Positions 46,715-56,127 of a stretch of 64,000 bases of DNA are shown piece after piece; within the stretch, counting starts at the first letter, position 1; each line of letters starts with the position of its first letter. Under the pieces are notes generated by a model. It saw nothing but the letters and a program-made list of their open reading frames with translations. It was not told where the DNA came from and made no database searches. Source of the stretch: Sphingobacteriales bacterium. Its GTDB lineage: Bacteria; Bacteroidota; Bacteroidia; Chitinophagales; UBA2359. The translations under genes were made by a program, and so were the position numbers. The stretch spans positions 372,001 through 436,000 of the forward strand of contig JADJTG010000014.1 in NCBI GenBank assembly GCA_016711285.1. Reading direction: 5' to 3'.

Positions 46715-47827
46715 TTATAATTCGTTCATTAAATGCCGATATGCCGCCAGCATTTGTTGGGAGGAAAGATGAATTTCGGCATGACGGCGGGCTTGGTCGC
46801 CGAGCGTGCGGCGCAAAGTTGCGTTTTTTACCAAACGATCTATTTGTTGTGCTAAATCTGCGGCATTGCCCAGTTCAAACAACAAAGCCGTTTCGCCTTC
46901 GCTGAGGGCATTACTGACACCTTTTACGCGGCTCGCCACTATGGGCAATGCCACCGCCTGCGCTTGCATAATTGCAATGCTCATCGTTTCGCCGAAGGTG
47001 GAATGTACATAAATGCTGAGGTTTTGCAAAAATACCAGCAGTTGCTCCTCATTCAGCAGCCCCTCAAATACCACCTTGTCGCCGATGCCCCAGTCTGCCG
47101 CCATTTGCTGCCAACTTTCGCGCATATCGCCATCGCCCGCCAAACGAAACTGCAACTGCGGGTAGTAGTTTTCATTGCGCAGCAGCAGCAAAGCCTTGAA
47201 AATAGTAGGAATATCTTTGAGCGAAGTGAGGCGGCACTGCATACCCAACACTATCGGCGGCGGCACAAGGGCAGACAGCAAAGCGGCGGGTTTAAAAAAA
47301 TCGGTATTAATTCCATTGGGAATAATGGCGGTGCGGCATTTGCGATACAAACGCGGAAAACGCTTCGCTACATTGTCGGCGTGTTCGCGGCTCAAAAAAA
47401 CGGCGGCATCGCTCAATGCCAACATCATCAAAGTAATAAACCAGTCGCTGCGCCTTTTGAGGTCGTTGGCTTGATGCTCCACCCCTATCAGCTTGCAAGG
47501 TGCGTGGCGGCGGCGATACCAAGCGGCAGCAAAAAAAACAGCCGAGCCATGAAACATCAACACCGAGGGACGCAATTGTTGCAGCGTCTGGAATATTTTT
47601 TGTTGCGTGCTGCTGTCAATAGTACCAATTTTTTCTTTCTTAAAAAAATGATACGAAATATGTAGGGCTTCGCATTTTTGCCGATATGCAAAACTCAAAT
47701 CCTCTATACCATAAAAAATAATATGCCAGTTTGTGCGCCGCTCAGTGTCGGCTTCTATCATCGCAAATACCACCGAAGCTGTTCCGCTCAAACCACTGTA
47801 TAACAGATGTACAACCTTGAGATTCAA
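46715..47827 (-). CDS. Glycosyltransferase family 4
   Basis: 370 residues with the GT-B layout. The N-terminal domain begins KVVHLLYSGLSGTASVVFAM. The linker has IPNGINTDFFKP, and the C-terminal nucleotide-sugar domain has LTSLKDIPTIFKALLLL, GDGDMRESWQ and EGETALLFELGNAADLAQ (a GT4 E-x7-E-like region). It should transfer a sugar to a lipid or polysaccharide at the inner membrane's cytosolic face. No other polysaccharide genes are next to it, so the product cannot be named. Confidence 0.85.
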   Translation of the reverse strand: MNLKVVHLLYSGLSGTASVVFAMIEADTERRTNWHIIFYGIEDLSFAYRQKCEALHISYHFFKKEKIGTIDSSTQQKIFQTLQQLRPSVLMFHGSAVFFAAAWYRRRHAPCKLIGVEHQANDLKRRSDWFITLMMLALSDAAVFLSREHADNVAKRFPRLYRKCRTAIIPNGINTDFFKPAALLSALVPPPIVLGMQCRLTSLKDIPTIFKALLLLRNENYYPQLQFRLAGDGDMRESWQQMAADWGIGDKVVFEGLLNEEQLLVFLQNLSIYVHSTFGETMSIAIMQAQAVALPIVASRVKGVSNALSEGETALLFELGNAADLAQQIDRLVKNATLRRTLGDQARRHAEIHLSSQQMLAAYRHLMNEL

Positions 47828-48071
47828 CGTATTAAAAAAATTAAAACAATTACTCTTGCTTATTATAGCGGCTCAAAACTACTGATAAGCTGTTAATTTT
47901 TTTAATAAAAATATTGATGATTAGTATAAAAAATGAAGATGATTCTTAAAAACACATATCTGTAAGCATTTAAAAATCTGATATTTTATATTACAAAACG
48001 ATGCTGTTTTCGTTTTTTCAAATAAATCCCTAATTTACATTCAAAATCCGAGTATTAAAATTTTATATTAT

Positions 48072-48380
48072 ATGCTGACAAGAATTGTAAAAATGCAGTT
48101 TCGCGCTGCCGACATCGCCGATTTTTTAGCGTTGATGCAGCAGGCAAAGCCACTTATTCAGGGTTTTGAAGGTTGTATTCACCTGAGCATTTTACAAGAT
48201 GTTCAAGAGCCGACTGTTTTTTTTACTTACAGCCATTGGCGCAATGCCGCCGATTTGGAAAATTATCGCCGCTCGGAATTATTTGAGCGCGTGTGGGCAC
48301 AAACCAAAACCTATTTTGCCGCCCCGCCTCAAGCGTGGAGTGTGCAACAACTATTTTTCGACAACAGCCATTCCGCCTAA
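48072..48380 (+). CDS. ABM-type (antibiotic biosynthesis monooxygenase) family protein
   Basis: 102 residues, the usual length of a single ferredoxin-like ABM domain. Typical features are the N-terminal strand TRIVKMQF, the helix ending in GFEGCIHLSIL, and FFTYSHWRNAADLENYRRSELF. Such proteins act in varied roles (haem degradation, quinone oxidation, or unknown). The stop is only 5 bases before the aroB start, so the two are co-transcribed and probably translationally linked. Confidence 0.75.
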   Translation: MLTRIVKMQFRAADIADFLALMQQAKPLIQGFEGCIHLSILQDVQEPTVFFTYSHWRNAADLENYRRSELFERVWAQTKTYFAAPPQAWSVQQLFFDNSHSA

Positions 48381-48385
48381 AAAAA

Positions 48386-49450
48386 ATGCGCCGCCCGCCC
48401 CCCATTAGTCATCTCGCCCTCGCCGATTATTCGGTGTATTTCGGCAATATCGCCGACACGCTGCCGCCTTTGCTCGCCCTCCATACGGCAACTGCGGTGT
48501 TTTGTCTCTGCGACACACATACGCATCAACATTGTTTTCCGCGCCTGCAAGCCCTTTTGCCGCAAGCCCAAGTAATCGTAATGCCCGCCGGCGAAGCACA
48601 CAAAATTTTGGATAGCTGCCGTATCGTGTGGGAAAATTTATTACAGCACCACGCCGACCGCTCGGCTTTGCTGCTACTGCTCGGTGGCGGCGTAGTTGGC
48701 GATTTGGGAGCATTTGCAGCAGCTACTTATAAGCGAGGCATCCGGTTTATTCAAATCCCCACTAGCCTACTGGCTCAAACTGATGCCTCTATCGGCGGCA
48801 AAACCGGCATTGATTTCGGCGGCATAAAAAACAGTATCGGCTTGTTTCAAAATCCGCAGGCGGTGTGTATTGACACACAATTTTTGCAAACGCTTCCTGA
48901 AAAACATTGGCAAAACGGATATGCCGAAATGCTGAAACACGCCCTGATTGCGTCATCGCAGCAATTAGATTTTTTATTGCACAGCGATTGGAAAAAAAAC
49001 ATTGATTATATATTGCCGCAATCGCTACAAATCAAGCAAAACATTGTGGAGCGCGACCCTTTTGAAAAAGGATTGCGTAAGTGCCTCAATTTCGGACATA
49101 CTTTTGGACACGCCCTTGAAAGTTATTCGTTGCGCCACGATACCGACCCTCTGCTACACGGCGAAGCAGTGGCAGCGGGTATGCGCGGAGCGTTGTATTT
49201 ATCGGAGCGCGTGTTGAAGTTTTCGCCCGAGGTGCGCCACGCTCTCGAACAGCAAATTTCGGAACGGTTTGGCACATACACGCTGCCTGCAACAGCCCAA
49301 ACCGAGTTGTTGGATTTATTGAAAAATGATAAAAAAAATAAAAACGGGTATTTCAATTTTTGTTTGTTGGAGAAATTGGGAAAAGCGCAATGGGATTGCT
49401 GCATTTCGGAGCAAACTATTATTGAAACCTTTAATGCAATTTACTTTTAA
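48386..49450 (+). CDS. aroB: 3-dehydroquinate synthase
   Basis: 354 residues from ATG 48386; the longer frame from 48293 overlaps the ABM gene and adds no conserved sequence. It converts DAHP to 3-dehydroquinate with NAD and a metal ion, the second step of the shikimate pathway. Signatures: LLLGGGVVGDLGAFAAATYK (NAD binding), PTSLLAQTDASIGGKTGID, the metal-site GYAEMLKHALI, and NFGHTFGHALES with HGEAVAAGM. It is directly downstream of the ABM gene. Confidence 0.95.
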   Translation: MRRPPPISHLALADYSVYFGNIADTLPPLLALHTATAVFCLCDTHTHQHCFPRLQALLPQAQVIVMPAGEAHKILDSCRIVWENLLQHHADRSALLLLLGGGVVGDLGAFAAATYKRGIRFIQIPTSLLAQTDASIGGKTGIDFGGIKNSIGLFQNPQAVCIDTQFLQTLPEKHWQNGYAEMLKHALIASSQQLDFLLHSDWKKNIDYILPQSLQIKQNIVERDPFEKGLRKCLNFGHTFGHALESYSLRHDTDPLLHGEAVAAGMRGALYLSERVLKFSPEVRHALEQQISERFGTYTLPATAQTELLDLLKNDKKNKNGYFNFCLLEKLGKAQWDCCISEQTIIETFNAIYF

Positions 49451-49593
49451 ATAACATTTTTTTATATTTAATACATTTTACATACATCTATTTTATTGAA
49501 GAACAATCATATAACAATTTATTTTTGTATTTTTATTTTTTATTTTCGCATCAAAAAAATGTCCCTGAAAAACTTTATTTATAATTGCGATAA

Positions 49594-50154
49594 ATGACAC
49601 ACAGCACAGACAACAATGATGCCCGCACGCTTTTTCTTGACCGCGATGGAGTTATTAATAAAGAACCGCCACAATATTATGTACATAGCTGGAATGAATT
49701 TCATTTTTATGAAAAAACCATCGCCGCTTTGCAACGTTTGTCTTGGGTTTTTCCGCGCATTATTGTTGTCACCAATCAGCAGGGTGTGGGCAAAGGGCTG
49801 ATGAGTCAGGCGGCTCTTGATGATATTCACGAGCGAATGTGTGTCCAATTGCTGGAAAACGGCGTGCGGATAGATGCGGTGTATGCCGCTACCGCCCTTG
49901 CCGAAAATGATACCGCCGCACTGCGAAAACCCCACATAGGAATGGCTTTGCTGGCACAGCGCGAATTTCCGGCGATACGCTTTGAAGAAAGCACAATGGT
50001 GGGCGACAGCCTCCGCGATTTGCAATTTGCCAGACACTTGGGTATGCAGAGCATTTGGATACAAACTACTCCGCCCGCCACGCCGCAGCCCCTCGCCGAT
50101 GCTGTATTTGAGTCTTTGTGGCATTATGCCTTGTCCGTTAATCCGTATCAATAG
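49594..50154 (+). CDS. HAD-IIIA phosphatase, GmhB/HisB-N-like
   Basis: 186 residues. Catalytic motifs: FLDRDGVIN (nucleophile and acid Asp), VVTNQQGVGKG, RKPHIGM (Lys), and MVGDSLRDLQFA. This is the heptose-1,7-bisphosphate or histidinol-phosphate phosphatase class. The Cys/His zinc loop normally found before the RKP motif in GmhB and HisB-N is absent here (the stretch AATALAENDTAAL has no Cys), so it may have lost zinc or act on another sugar phosphate. It stands alone between aroB and the giant surface protein. Confidence 0.8.
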   Translation: MTHSTDNNDARTLFLDRDGVINKEPPQYYVHSWNEFHFYEKTIAALQRLSWVFPRIIVVTNQQGVGKGLMSQAALDDIHERMCVQLLENGVRIDAVYAATALAENDTAALRKPHIGMALLAQREFPAIRFEESTMVGDSLRDLQFARHLGMQSIWIQTTPPATPQPLADAVFESLWHYALSVNPYQ

Positions 50155-50342
50155 TTCCTATTTTGTAATGATGCAAAAAAGTGACATTTATACCATAATT
50201 AAAAACCGTATATTTGCTCGTTTTATCAACATTTCGTACAGTGAACGTATCTGTGATAATATCGCAGATAATGTTTTTTTCTACAAAATATTCGTATCCA
50301 TTCTTTATTGTGTTTAACCTATCTTTTAAAATATATTTTTTT

Positions 50343-53300
50343 ATGATGATGCGCCGCCTGCTATTTTTATTTTGTGTATCTATAATATTTTCTTTTCATC
50401 AGCTCTCTGCCCAACAACTTGTAGTAAATGAAGTAATTAATATGCAAGCCACCGGAGAGGATATTGTAGAACTTTTGGTAAATTGCCCTTCGGGTTGCGG
50501 ATATATGGATATTGGCGGCTATATTTATGACGATAATGGCGGACAAACTAATTGTGTAACCGGACAAGGTATTGCTTTCGGACATTTACGCTTTCCGCAC
50601 AACGATATAACGAGTTGTGTGCCTTGCGGTACTTTTATTATGTTGGGAACAAGTGCAGGTTTGGATACCGATGCCAGCGATTTTATTTTATCTTTTCCGT
50701 ACAGCTATATGTTGGCAAACCCTAATTTGCCCGCCCCGCCTGATTGCACCTATGGTACTGAAGCACAAGCCACTGATGCAGGTGCTGAAAGTTTGGTAGA
50801 ATTGCGCAATGCAGGGGATATGGCACAGGTATTAGACACTTCGGGCAACGTGGTAAGTGCCATCAGTTGGGGTGATGCCAGTGGCGGTACTTTTATGGGT
50901 GCAGGCAGTGCCAGCGGCTTAACTTTTTATGCCACAGATTGCAGTGGCGGCGGCTATCAAACGGCACAAATAGACCAAACAGCTTTGGAAACTCCGGGTG
51001 CTCCTAATCCCGGACAAGAGAGTTGTATCAATGCGCAGCGAACCACTATCATACACGATAACGAAACCATTGTGAGTTGTACGGAAATGAGTTATACTTT
51101 TACACATGATGCCTGTGGTGTTTATAGCAGCACAGATTGGGATTTTGGAGATGGCAACACCTCAATAGGCGAAGCCGATAATATTACTACGCACACTTTT
51201 AGCAAAACTACGGGCAGCCCACAAACCTTTTATATTACGGCAAGTGTCAATTATCCGCCTTCGTGTCCGATAGAAGTAAAAGATACTCTGATTATCAATT
51301 TTCCTGATGCGCCGCCTGTACCCGACAGTCCCGAATCGGCTTTGGTATGTTTGAGCGCAAGTAATACTTTTAACATTTGCCAAGATCCGGGTGCTTATAT
51401 TCCTGCGGTTGGTGGCGATATTGTGTGGTATGCTGCTGCTACCGGTGGCTCACCGCTTCCTTTCAGTGGCGAAAATCCCAATATTTTATCGTGGCTCAAT
51501 GGTCAATCAGCGAGCATTATCAGTCAGTTGAATAGCGGAATAGTACCTTATGTATTGCCGCTATACGCCGCTTATGATGACGGCACTTGCGAAAGCGCGC
51601 GCCTTGCTGTCAATGTAAATATTTATCCGACGATTGTACTCAATACCCCTGAGCCGGTATGCCTGAGTGATAATACAGTTAATGTAATTTTATCTAATTT
51701 GGTCACTACACCCAACAATAATTCATTGATAGGATTTAGCGGCAATCCTAATATCTACCAAAATGCAGCCGGTGATTATTTATTAGATGTAAATCCGAGT
51801 GCTGGAGATACCCACCCGGGCGGAACAGGGGTCGGCACTTTTACTTTGAATTACACTTACGAAGGTTTTTCGGGTACTTGCAGTGCTTGTGGCGGCACCG
51901 TAACCATTGAAGTAATAGACCAGAGCAGTATTGTCATTAATGCCCCTACAGAAGTTTGTGAAGACGCGGGAAATATTACGCTCACGGCAACACCTGCCGG
52001 CGGAGCTTGGTATGGAACAGGTGTCGTTAATCCTACCGAACCCGGAGGCGGCAACCTGACCGGAATTTATAATCCGAATTTATTTTCGAATGGTGTGGGT
52101 ACGATTCGATATTACTCTGTCAATAACACAAATTCTCAATGCTTTACTGAGGTTAATATCACTGCCGTAGATGCGCCTACTTTGGGCTCTCCACCTGACG
52201 TTTGCAATACAGTAAACAACTTTTTTATGAGCAGCTATGTACAGCCTGTCGGAACTGTCGGAACTTGGTCGCAGACTTCGGGTGCTTCTGCCATCAACTT
52301 GAGCAACCCAGATGCGGTATCCTTTGTCGGAGCTACTGCGGGCAATTACGTTTTTACGTTTACTCCTTCAGGGGTGTGTAGCACAAAGCCTGTCAGTATG
52401 ACACTTACAGTTAATGACTGCGCCTGCCCTATTGTAGATATATTAGAGCCTTTTAACGATATTTGCGCCGATGGTACCTTGGCTTTAGCTACTACTATTT
52501 CCACCACTACGAGCGGCACTTGGAGCATCGTATCACCTACCGGAACGGCTGCCTCCATTATCGGAAGTACTTTCAATGCCAATGGTGCTACGGGTACTTT
52601 TATAGTAAGATATACTATTTTGGGTGCAGTACCGGCGGGTTGCGAAACGCAATTTGAAATTCAAGTCGCTGTTGCTGCTTCTCAAACTGCCGGAACAGAC
52701 GGCATTTTAAATGCATGTAATAATAGCACTACGGATATTATTTTAGCAGATAATATCACAGGTGAAAGTGTGGGAGGAACTTGGACGGCATCACCTACGC
52801 CCGCAAGTGGTTTTTCAGCAGCAGCCGGAACATTTAATCCCAATAATGTAAGTGCGGGGAATTATACTTTTACTTATACTATCAGTGGCAGTTGTGTTAC
52901 TGATGCTACTTCTCAAGTACAAGTCGCTATTAACGAAGCACCGCAAGTAAATGTAACTACACCCACTGCCACTGTTTGCAACGGTGGAGGCACTACGGGT
53001 TTAAACCTGAATACTTTATTAGGCACACCCGTTCCGGCAGGCACTTGGGCAGATACCGATAATTCGGGAGCAGCGAATGCAGGTGCTTTATTTGATTTCT
53101 TTGGTGTAACTCCCGGCAACTACACCTTTACTTTTACGACTACTTCCGCCGTTGCTCCTTGTACCAATGTGTCTGCAACGGTAGAAATAACAGTAGAAGA
53201 TTGCTCCTGTCCTGTAATTAACGCCTCTAACGCAACTGCCCAAGTGTGCGAAAATGGTTCTATTTCATTTAGTGCAACTATTTCAACACTGACGAACTTT

Positions 53301-53786
53301 CATCATTTAGATTTGACTGATGGAGCAGGCAATACTATTACGCTTACACAGAGTGGAACAAATTTTACAGGAACGGCTCCTGCTCCCAACGTAATTGGCT
53401 GTGACGGCATATCTTTTAACTATACTTTTGATTTGTATTGCAATACAGCACCTACGGTCATTTATAATGCTGATGTAGTATCTGTAATGGTGTATCCGCA
53501 GCCGACTGCTACTTTAAACTTAAGTTCGAATGGTTGCACTGTCACTGCAACACCCGATTGCCCTAATTTTAGTATTGTAGGGGCTAATTCTCAAACCACC
53601 TCCACCAACGGCGATAACAGTGCGGTCAGTTTTACCGTGCAAAATGATGATTTTTCTTCTTGTACCAATACGATAAACGGAAACTTCAATTGTGTGATTG
53701 TCCAGAATTGTCCCACTGTTTCCGTTCCTGCAGCCGCTACCGAAGATTTTGTGCCACCGCCAACAGCATTGATTTCAATACCATAG
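50343..53786 (+). CDS. Giant T9SS surface protein, part 1 (N terminus to first frameshift)
   Basis: The start is set at ATG 50343 because MMMRRLLFLFC... to QLSAQ is a clear signal peptide; the frame upstream to 50214 is non-coding in character. After the signal comes a lamin-tail-like domain (VVNEVINMQATGEDIVELL), then a PKD-like domain (TDWDFGDGNTS), then many immunoglobulin-like beta modules with cores such as GGTWTASP and GNYTFTYT. The frame ends early because the T run at 53747-53750 has four T where the sister repeat copy has five. With that base and one C (53833-53835) restored, it continues into part 2. It belongs to a gene of about 3,300 codons ending at 60234. Confidence 0.8.
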   Translation: MMMRRLLFLFCVSIIFSFHQLSAQQLVVNEVINMQATGEDIVELLVNCPSGCGYMDIGGYIYDDNGGQTNCVTGQGIAFGHLRFPHNDITSCVPCGTFIMLGTSAGLDTDASDFILSFPYSYMLANPNLPAPPDCTYGTEAQATDAGAESLVELRNAGDMAQVLDTSGNVVSAISWGDASGGTFMGAGSASGLTFYATDCSGGGYQTAQIDQTALETPGAPNPGQESCINAQRTTIIHDNETIVSCTEMSYTFTHDACGVYSSTDWDFGDGNTSIGEADNITTHTFSKTTGSPQTFYITASVNYPPSCPIEVKDTLIINFPDAPPVPDSPESALVCLSASNTFNICQDPGAYIPAVGGDIVWYAAATGGSPLPFSGENPNILSWLNGQSASIISQLNSGIVPYVLPLYAAYDDGTCESARLAVNVNIYPTIVLNTPEPVCLSDNTVNVILSNLVTTPNNNSLIGFSGNPNIYQNAAGDYLLDVNPSAGDTHPGGTGVGTFTLNYTYEGFSGTCSACGGTVTIEVIDQSSIVINAPTEVCEDAGNITLTATPAGGAWYGTGVVNPTEPGGGNLTGIYNPNLFSNGVGTIRYYSVNNTNSQCFTEVNITAVDAPTLGSPPDVCNTVNNFFMSSYVQPVGTVGTWSQTSGASAINLSNPDAVSFVGATAGNYVFTFTPSGVCSTKPVSMTLTVNDCACPIVDILEPFNDICADGTLALATTISTTTSGTWSIVSPTGTAASIIGSTFNANGATGTFIVRYTILGAVPAGCETQFEIQVAVAASQTAGTDGILNACNNSTTDIILADNITGESVGGTWTASPTPASGFSAAAGTFNPNNVSAGNYTFTYTISGSCVTDATSQVQVAINEAPQVNVTTPTATVCNGGGTTGLNLNTLLGTPVPAGTWADTDNSGAANAGALFDFFGVTPGNYTFTFTTTSAVAPCTNVSATVEITVEDCSCPVINASNATAQVCENGSISFSATISTLTNFHHLDLTDGAGNTITLTQSGTNFTGTAPAPNVIGCDGISFNYTFDLYCNTAPTVIYNADVVSVMVYPQPTATLNLSSNGCTVTATPDCPNFSIVGANSQTTSTNGDNSAVSFTVQNDDFSSCTNTINGNFNCVIVQNCPTVSVPAAATEDFVPPPTALISIP

Positions 53787-54510
53787 AAAATAATGTTGTT
53801 TATGACGACCCCGATAATCAAGTACCTGCCGACCCTTTGCTTGGTATAGTGATGCCGCTTTGAGTGTACCTATTGATGAAGGAACTTATCAAGCTATTTA
53901 TAACGGTGATGGCTGTAATCCTCAAAGCATTACTTTGTATGCCGGATTGCAATGTACAGCAAATACGCCCATCTCCGCAGGAACTTTGACTATCAGCATT
54001 TACCCGCAGCCGACTGCTACTTTAAACCTAAGCCCGAATGGTTGCACTGTCACTGCAACACCCGATTGCCCTAATTTTAGTATTGTAGGGGCTAATTCTC
54101 AAACCTCCTCCACCAACGGCGATAACAGTGCTGTCAGTTTTACCGTGCAAAATGATGATTTTTCTTCTTGTACCAATACGATAAACGGAAACTTCAATTG
54201 TGTGATTGTCCAGAATTGTCCCACCGTTTCCGTTCCTGCAGCCGCTACCGAAGATTTTTGTGCCACCGCCAACAGCATTGATTTCAATACCATAGAAAAT
54301 AATGTTGTTTATGACGACCCCGATAATCAAGTACCTGCCGACCCCTTTGCTTGGTATAGTGATGCCGCTTTGAGTGTACCTATTGATGAAGGAACTTATC
54401 AAGCTATTTATAGCGGTGATGGCTGTAATCCTCAAACCATTACTTTATACGCCGGATTGCAATGCACCGGAAATACGCCCATCGCCGCAGGAACTTTGAC
54501 TATCAGCATT
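53493..54510 (+). repeat. Tandem duplication of a 510-bp (170-residue) module
   Basis: Copy 1 (53493-54000, 508 bases) and copy 2 (54001-54510, 510 bases) are nearly identical, with a handful of substitutions. Copy 1 lacks one T (53747-53750) and one C (53833-53835) compared with copy 2; these two losses account for its 508 length and break the frame. The module carries CTVTATPDCPNFSIVGANSQ and DPDNQVPADPFAWYS. Confidence 0.9.
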
Positions 54511-56115
54511 TACCCACCCTTCTCCAATAGTTTAGTGACAGCTGTTGATGGCGTTTGCGGAGTACCGCCTACGCTCACTTCTACTTGCCCGCACTATGTT
54601 ATTACGCCTTCTGCCGATGTGCCGACCGATGTACTGGCAGGGCAAAGCGGAACAGCAAACTTCACGGTAACGTATGATGATGACGCTGGTTTAAATTGTT
54701 TTTCACAAAATGTGGCGGTTAATTATGCCTGCCCTTCTGAAAATTGCCCCACTGCCAGCCAAGCGGTGCGTACTGCTAATATTTGTCAAACAACAAATGT
54801 CAATTTAAGCAACTACGAAAATTTAATCATCATCAGCGATCCCGACCAACAAATTCCGGTAAATGATACTGTGCGCTGGTATCAGAACAGTGTTTTGACA
54901 CAAGAAATTTCCGACCCACTCAACTTTTTTCTTAATTATAACGGCAATGGCTGCGAAATAGATACCGTTTCGGTATATGCCGGAGTGCAATGTACCAACA
55001 GCAGTCCTATACCTTCCGACATCTGGACTTTTTATGTTTTTCCTTCGCCTACTGCCGCCAATTGGACTGAAACACAAGGCAATTGTACGCCGCCTTCTTT
55101 AACTTCCAATTGTGATAATTATGTGATAGAAGCTCTTACGCCCGTGCCTGTGACGGTAGCTGCCGGAGAAAATAGCAGCGTCACTTATGCCGTCAGCTAT
55201 GTGTATGATTTTGGCGGCGGTGCTGTTTTTACCTGCGATACCGTCAGCGTAACTGTTCCGTACAGTTGTCCGGCAGCCTCTTGTCCCACGGCAACTGTAC
55301 AATCGCTTACAGCACAAATTTGCGAAAATACAGGCAATGTGGATTTAACGATATATAATAGTCAAATGGTATTCAGCGACCCGCAAAACCAAATTCCTGC
55401 CAATGACACCATTCGCTGGTACAGCAATGCGGCTCTGAGCAACGAAATCGTAAATGATGCCGCCTATAATTTATTGTATGACAAAAACGGCTGTGAAATA
55501 GATACGCTTAGTGTTTATGCCGGTTTGCAATGCGCTGGTTCTTCGCCCATTTTGGCGGCAACGCTCACCTATTATATTGCGCCCGATGTAGATAATGATT
55601 TATTGACCATCACCGAAGGAAACTGTGCGCCGCCGTCTGTGAGCAGTTCCTGCGATAATTACGGCATTCAGGCTATCAGCAGTGTGCCTGTTTCGGTAGC
55701 TGCCGGAGAAAGCGGCACCGTAAGCTATTCTGTATATTTTGAATCGTCGGGAGCAGTAGTTTTTAACTGTGATACCATACAAGTTGATGTAAATTACAGT
55801 TGTCCTGCCGCGCCTTGCCCTACCATTGATGCTTTGGTGTTCCCAAGTGACAGCGTAGCTTGTAGCGGAGAAAGTATAACAGTGAATATGGTGCTGGACA
55901 CGCCCACCGGTGCATTGACACCCGATTCTGTGCGTTGGCTCAATGCGCAAGGACAGCTATTGAGCAATACTCTTACACTGAGTTGGACAGAAACCGTAAG
56001 TGGTTGTGATCCGCTTATCCTCCCTCTCACCGCCGAACTATATTGCGAAGGTGCTGTTGTGCCGAGTGATGTGCTCACTACTCAAATGGTATTTTTCCCG
56101 ATACCACAAGATTAA
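53860..56115 (+). CDS. Giant T9SS surface protein, part 2 (between frameshifts and in-frame stop)
   Basis: 751 residues in the repaired frame of part 1; the ATG at 53860 is simply the first in-frame Met after the lesions. It is made of repeated Cys-containing beta modules of about 170-190 residues, with recurring IYAGLQC-, RWY.N..L- and C.P.-type blocks (for example VSVYAGVQCTNSSPIP and LSVYAGLQCAGSSPIL). The frame ends at TAA 56113-56115 in the middle of a module (FFPIPQD, stop, YISFVPSPEGC). The next part continues in the same frame, so this is a nonsense change, not a natural end. Confidence 0.7.
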   Translation: MSVPIDEGTYQAIYNGDGCNPQSITLYAGLQCTANTPISAGTLTISIYPQPTATLNLSPNGCTVTATPDCPNFSIVGANSQTSSTNGDNSAVSFTVQNDDFSSCTNTINGNFNCVIVQNCPTVSVPAAATEDFCATANSIDFNTIENNVVYDDPDNQVPADPFAWYSDAALSVPIDEGTYQAIYSGDGCNPQTITLYAGLQCTGNTPIAAGTLTISIYPPFSNSLVTAVDGVCGVPPTLTSTCPHYVITPSADVPTDVLAGQSGTANFTVTYDDDAGLNCFSQNVAVNYACPSENCPTASQAVRTANICQTTNVNLSNYENLIIISDPDQQIPVNDTVRWYQNSVLTQEISDPLNFFLNYNGNGCEIDTVSVYAGVQCTNSSPIPSDIWTFYVFPSPTAANWTETQGNCTPPSLTSNCDNYVIEALTPVPVTVAAGENSSVTYAVSYVYDFGGGAVFTCDTVSVTVPYSCPAASCPTATVQSLTAQICENTGNVDLTIYNSQMVFSDPQNQIPANDTIRWYSNAALSNEIVNDAAYNLLYDKNGCEIDTLSVYAGLQCAGSSPILAATLTYYIAPDVDNDLLTITEGNCAPPSVSSSCDNYGIQAISSVPVSVAAGESGTVSYSVYFESSGAVVFNCDTIQVDVNYSCPAAPCPTIDALVFPSDSVACSGESITVNMVLDTPTGALTPDSVRWLNAQGQLLSNTLTLSWTETVSGCDPLILPLTAELYCEGAVVPSDVLTTQMVFFPIPQD

Positions 56116-56127
56116 TATATCAGTTTT

